A stretch of DNA of 8,594 nucleotides, taken from Oscillospiraceae bacterium (lineage in GTDB: Bacteria; Bacillota; Clostridia; Oscillospirales; Ruminococcaceae). Below, piece by piece: positions 6,623-8,594 of the stretch. The notes beneath the pieces are model-generated. The model worked only from the letters and a program-made list of their open reading frames with translations, was not told the DNA's origin and ran no database searches. The position numbers and the translations under genes were made by a program. Position 1 is the first letter of the stretch. Each line of letters opens with the position of its first letter. The DNA lies in NCBI GenBank assembly GCA_017483405.1, contig JAFUWP010000140.1:1-8594 (forward strand). The letters run 5' to 3'.

Positions 6623-8239
6623 TCAGTTTTGTTTCAGAAGATTGACGGCATCCTGTACTGTTACGATATTCCGGAAATAGTCTCTTGTCATACGGCTGAC
6701 GGCAGTGGTATAGAAACTATTTTCGGAAAAAAATCGTTTCGGAGTATCTTCGGCGATGATTCTCCCGTGAAAGAACATAGCACAGCGGTCAGCACATTCG
6801 GCGGCAAATTCGACATCATGGGTGACAGCGATAATCGTCATGCCTTTTTGTCTGAGTTTCCGGAGTACCTGTATGATTTTCTGTTTCGCGGCGGCATCAA
6901 TGCCCTTTGTCGGCTCGTCCAAGAGCAGAATTTTCGGATGAGCGGCGAGCACTTTCGCGAGCGCGGCGAGCTGTTGTTCTCCGCCGGACAGGTCATAAGG
7001 ATGACGTTCAAGAAGTTTTTCCGCATCAAACGGCAGAAAGGCGAGTTCTGTTCCGGCATCCTGAAATTCTTCGCGGACGGTATTTTTTAAGAATACTGTC
7101 TGGACATCCTGCGGCAGCATGGCGAGACAATTCTGATACAGTTCATTCCCCCGATAAGCTTTCAGCTTCTTTCCGAATACTTTGATATTTCCGCTGTAGA
7201 TTTTCAGAAGATTCGCGGCTGTTTTCAGACAGGTAGATTTTCCGCTGCCGTTTTCTCCCAGAATGCAGAAAATTTCCTGTTCATAGACGGTCAGATTCAC
7301 ACCTTGCAGAATATCCGGTGAATGCCGTTCATATCGGAAATATACTTCCTGAAATTCCAGTGCAGGCACTCCGGAATGCTGATACAATATTTCCGGCAGA
7401 GTTCCGGCATGATTTTTATGATATTTCTGCATCAGTTCTCTGCCTTCGCGGACGGTCAGCGGACAGATGTCCTCACATTCCAGAGCCAGAAACAGACGGG
7501 AGGCCGCCGGCATCGCATACAGTAAATCCGGATGATTCCTGACAGAAAGAATCGCCTGCCGAGGCGGTGCAATCGTCAGGATTCTGCCGTTCTGCATTAT
7601 CATGAGCCTGTCGCATAAGGGAATGGCTTCTTCAAGGCGGTGTTCCGTCAGGATGACGGTCAGACCTAAATCCTGATTCAGCTTTTTTATTACGGACAGG
7701 AATTCAGAAGCGGCTATCGGGTCGAGCTGGGCAGTAGGTTCATCCAGAATCAGGAGTTCCGGCTGCATTGTCATGACGGAGGCCAGATTCAGCAGTTGTT
7801 TCTGACCGCCCGAAAGTTCGGCAGTATTTCTGTCATACCACGCGCCGATGCCGAAATAACTTGCCATTTCCGCAACTCTCCGAGCAATCACATTCTGAGA
7901 AAGATGCAGATTTTCCAGTCCGAAGGCAAGTTCGTGCCAGACTTTATCGGTTACTATCTGCTGTTCCGGTTTCTGCATGACGTAGCCGATGGCAGAGGCG
8001 GATTCCGTTTCGGTAAGGGAATCGAGATTTTTCTGTTTCAGAAAGATTTCTCCGGATTTCCGGCCTGTCGGTGTCAGTTCGGGTTTGAGCATCTGGAGCA
8101 GGGTAGATTTTCCGCTGCCGGTTGCACCGCACAGCACGAGCAGTTCCCCCCTGTGAACGGAAAAAGAAATCTCATCGAGTGCCTTTTCCTGACAGAGCGG
8201 ATAGGTAAAATTCAGATTTTTGACTGTAAGTATTTCCAT
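6623..8239 (-). CDS. Duplicated (two-domain) ABC ATPase of an ECF-type importer
   Basis: This is a 538-residue protein with two complete ABC ATPase domains in one chain. Domain 1 (about 3-235): Walker A GATGSGKST (38-46), Q-loop VMQKPEQQ (87-94), signature LSGGQ (142-146), Walker B LLILDEP (162-168), switch His200. Domain 2 (about 294-515): Walker A GENGSGKST (328-336), LPQDVQ (375-380), LSGGE (417-421), Walker B LLLDEP (438-443), switch His474. All key residues are present in both, so two active ATP sites are expected. With EcfT it would energise uptake of a vitamin or metal through an S component; the fused-ATPase layout resembles YkoD of the YkoEDC-type systems, but the substrate is unknown. 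The start is ATG 8239 (MEILTVKNLNFTY) with GGAGG 10 bases upstream. The frame stays open to 8536, but that extension is out-of-frame reading of ecfT. The start overlaps the ecfT end by 28 bp, suggesting translational coupling. The gene ends in TGA. Confidence 0.92.
   Translation of the reverse strand: MEILTVKNLNFTYPLCQEKALDEISFSVHRGELLVLCGATGSGKSTLLQMLKPELTPTGRKSGEIFLKQKNLDSLTETESASAIGYVMQKPEQQIVTDKVWHELAFGLENLHLSQNVIARRVAEMASYFGIGAWYDRNTAELSGGQKQLLNLASVMTMQPELLILDEPTAQLDPIAASEFLSVIKKLNQDLGLTVILTEHRLEEAIPLCDRLMIMQNGRILTIAPPRQAILSVRNHPDLLYAMPAASRLFLALECEDICPLTVREGRELMQKYHKNHAGTLPEILYQHSGVPALEFQEVYFRYERHSPDILQGVNLTVYEQEIFCILGENGSGKSTCLKTAANLLKIYSGNIKVFGKKLKAYRGNELYQNCLAMLPQDVQTVFLKNTVREEFQDAGTELAFLPFDAEKLLERHPYDLSGGEQQLAALAKVLAAHPKILLLDEPTKGIDAAAKQKIIQVLRKLRQKGMTIIAVTHDVEFAAECADRCAMFFHGRIIAEDTPKRFFSENSFYTTAVSRMTRDYFRNIVTVQDAVNLLKQN
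7232..7250. repeat. 19-bp repeat, copy 1 (second Walker A)
   Basis: GGTAGATTTTCCGCTGCCG is identical to 8102-8120. Each copy encodes the GSGKST part of a Walker A loop on the minus strand. The identity reflects codon-level conservation between the two ATPase domains of one gene, not a mobile repeat. Confidence 0.8.
8102..8120. repeat. 19-bp repeat, copy 2 (first Walker A)
   Basis: This copy is identical to 7232-7250 and encodes the first Walker A loop of the duplicated ATPase. It could serve as a short homology tract for intragenic recombination, but nothing in the sequence shows that this happens. Confidence 0.8.
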
Positions 8240-8594
8240 CTTAAAGCTGCCTCCGCTTGCAGAACAGAAGGCAGTATCGCAAGGCCTGTATAAGCGGACA
8301 GGCCTGCAAAATACAGTCCGCGGTGTTCTGCGGTATGTATTTCCGGATAAAATGAAATTTCCAGCGCGTTCCGGCTGACGGACAGAATCGTGACGGCCGA
8401 CAGAAGAAGGGTTATCAGAATCAGGATTCTGTCTTCTTTCCGGATGTGATGAATCGAGAAACTGGTTCTTCTGTTTGAGCCGAATCCTCTTGCCGTCATG
8501 GAATTGGCGGTGATGATTCCGTTTTCGAGTGCCCATGTGATGACGATGTTCAGCACACGGCCTTTTTCTTTTAAGCTGTCTATGCAGTTATCAC
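8212..8594 (-). CDS. ecfT: EcfT, energy-coupling factor transmembrane protein, C-terminal part
   Basis: The frame is open from the window edge (first complete codon at 8592) to TAG at 8214-8212, giving about 126 residues of the C-terminal part. The segment ENGIITANSMTARGFGSNRR carries the Ala-Arg-Gly type coupling motif by which EcfT contacts the ATPases. One clear hydrophobic helix follows (ILILITLLLSAVTILSV) and then a second (GLYFAGLSAYTGLAILPSV), as expected for the end of an EcfT. The GTG at 8556 lies within the conserved region and is not the start. The gene overlaps the following ATPase gene by 28 bp, the compact arrangement usual for ECF operons. The S component is presumably upstream, outside the window. 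Confidence 0.85.
   Translation of the reverse strand, partial: DNCIDSLKEKGRVLNIVITWALENGIITANSMTARGFGSNRRTSFSIHHIRKEDRILILITLLLSAVTILSVSRNALEISFYPEIHTAEHRGLYFAGLSAYTGLAILPSVLQAEAALRWKYLQSKI

Noticed and set aside
6629..7090. Plus-strand open frames within the ABC ATPase region (also 7318-7542 and 7796-8293)
   Set aside because: They lie antisense to a well-supported ATPase gene, have no ribosome binding sites or recognisable domains, and read as shadow translations.
8240..8536. N-terminal extension of the ABC ATPase to 637 residues
   Set aside because: The extra residues are out-of-frame reading of ecfT, low in hydrophobic pattern and rich in Arg, Ser and Asn. The ABC domain begins normally at MEILTVKNLNFTY with a ribosome binding site.
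1..8594. CRISPR arrays, tRNA or rRNA genes, insertion sequences, riboswitches
   Set aside because: No regular spaced repeats, cloverleaf-like sequences, transposase-like proteins or terminal inverted repeats were seen, and the intergenic gaps are short and accounted for.

Overview
This window looks like part of the chromosome of a plant-polysaccharide-degrading gut or rumen Firmicute. The best guess is Ruminococcus or a close relative: a secreted pectin lyase carries a type I dockerin, which implies a cellulosome-type system, and promoters and ribosome binding sites are of ordinary low-to-mid GC Firmicute form. The genus is an inference from gene content; no rRNA or other marker is present.

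Layout. Bases 1-390 (+) hold the end of an Rrf2-family winged-helix regulator, cut by the window edge. It converges on an Imm22/DUF4284-like gene (883-437, -), with a bidirectional hairpin terminator between them. Upstream of that gene, on the same strand, is a large regulator (3120-922, -) with a LacI-type sugar-binding sensor at the N-terminus, a degenerate GGDEF-like middle and an AraC-type DNA-binding C-terminus. A 178-bp divergent promoter region separates it from a secreted enzyme locus (3299-5869, +): signal peptide, N-terminal dockerin, family 11 (PL11) rhamnogalacturonan lyase, then a C-terminal ricin-type beta-trefoil lectin domain. This locus ends at a cUUCGg-capped terminator. The minus strand then carries a small alpha/beta hydrolase (6542-5934), a duplicated ECF-type ABC ATPase (8239-6623) and the C-terminal part of an EcfT transmembrane protein (8594-8212, cut by the window edge).

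How the parts fit. The sugar-sensing AraC-type regulator and the divergent lyase form a plausible self-contained pectin-response module: sugar binding by the regulator would switch on secretion of a cellulosomal rhamnogalacturonan lyase. Two TTGCAA boxes exactly 21 bp apart sit just upstream of the lyase -35 element, where a class II AraC-type activator would bind. EcfT and the double ATPase are the energising part of an ECF vitamin or metal importer whose substrate-binding S component is not in the window.

Most notable point. The lyase locus is interrupted by a single in-frame TGA (5081-5083). It falls where PL11 enzymes carry a Trp in an I-x-K-W segment, and the same frame then continues cleanly for 261 codons through the rest of the catalytic domain and the lectin domain. 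This is a one-base TGG-to-TGA change (recent nonsense mutation or sequence error) or a leaky/recoded UGA. The neighbouring ABC ATPase gene ends in TGA, so a genome-wide UGA=Trp code is not favoured.
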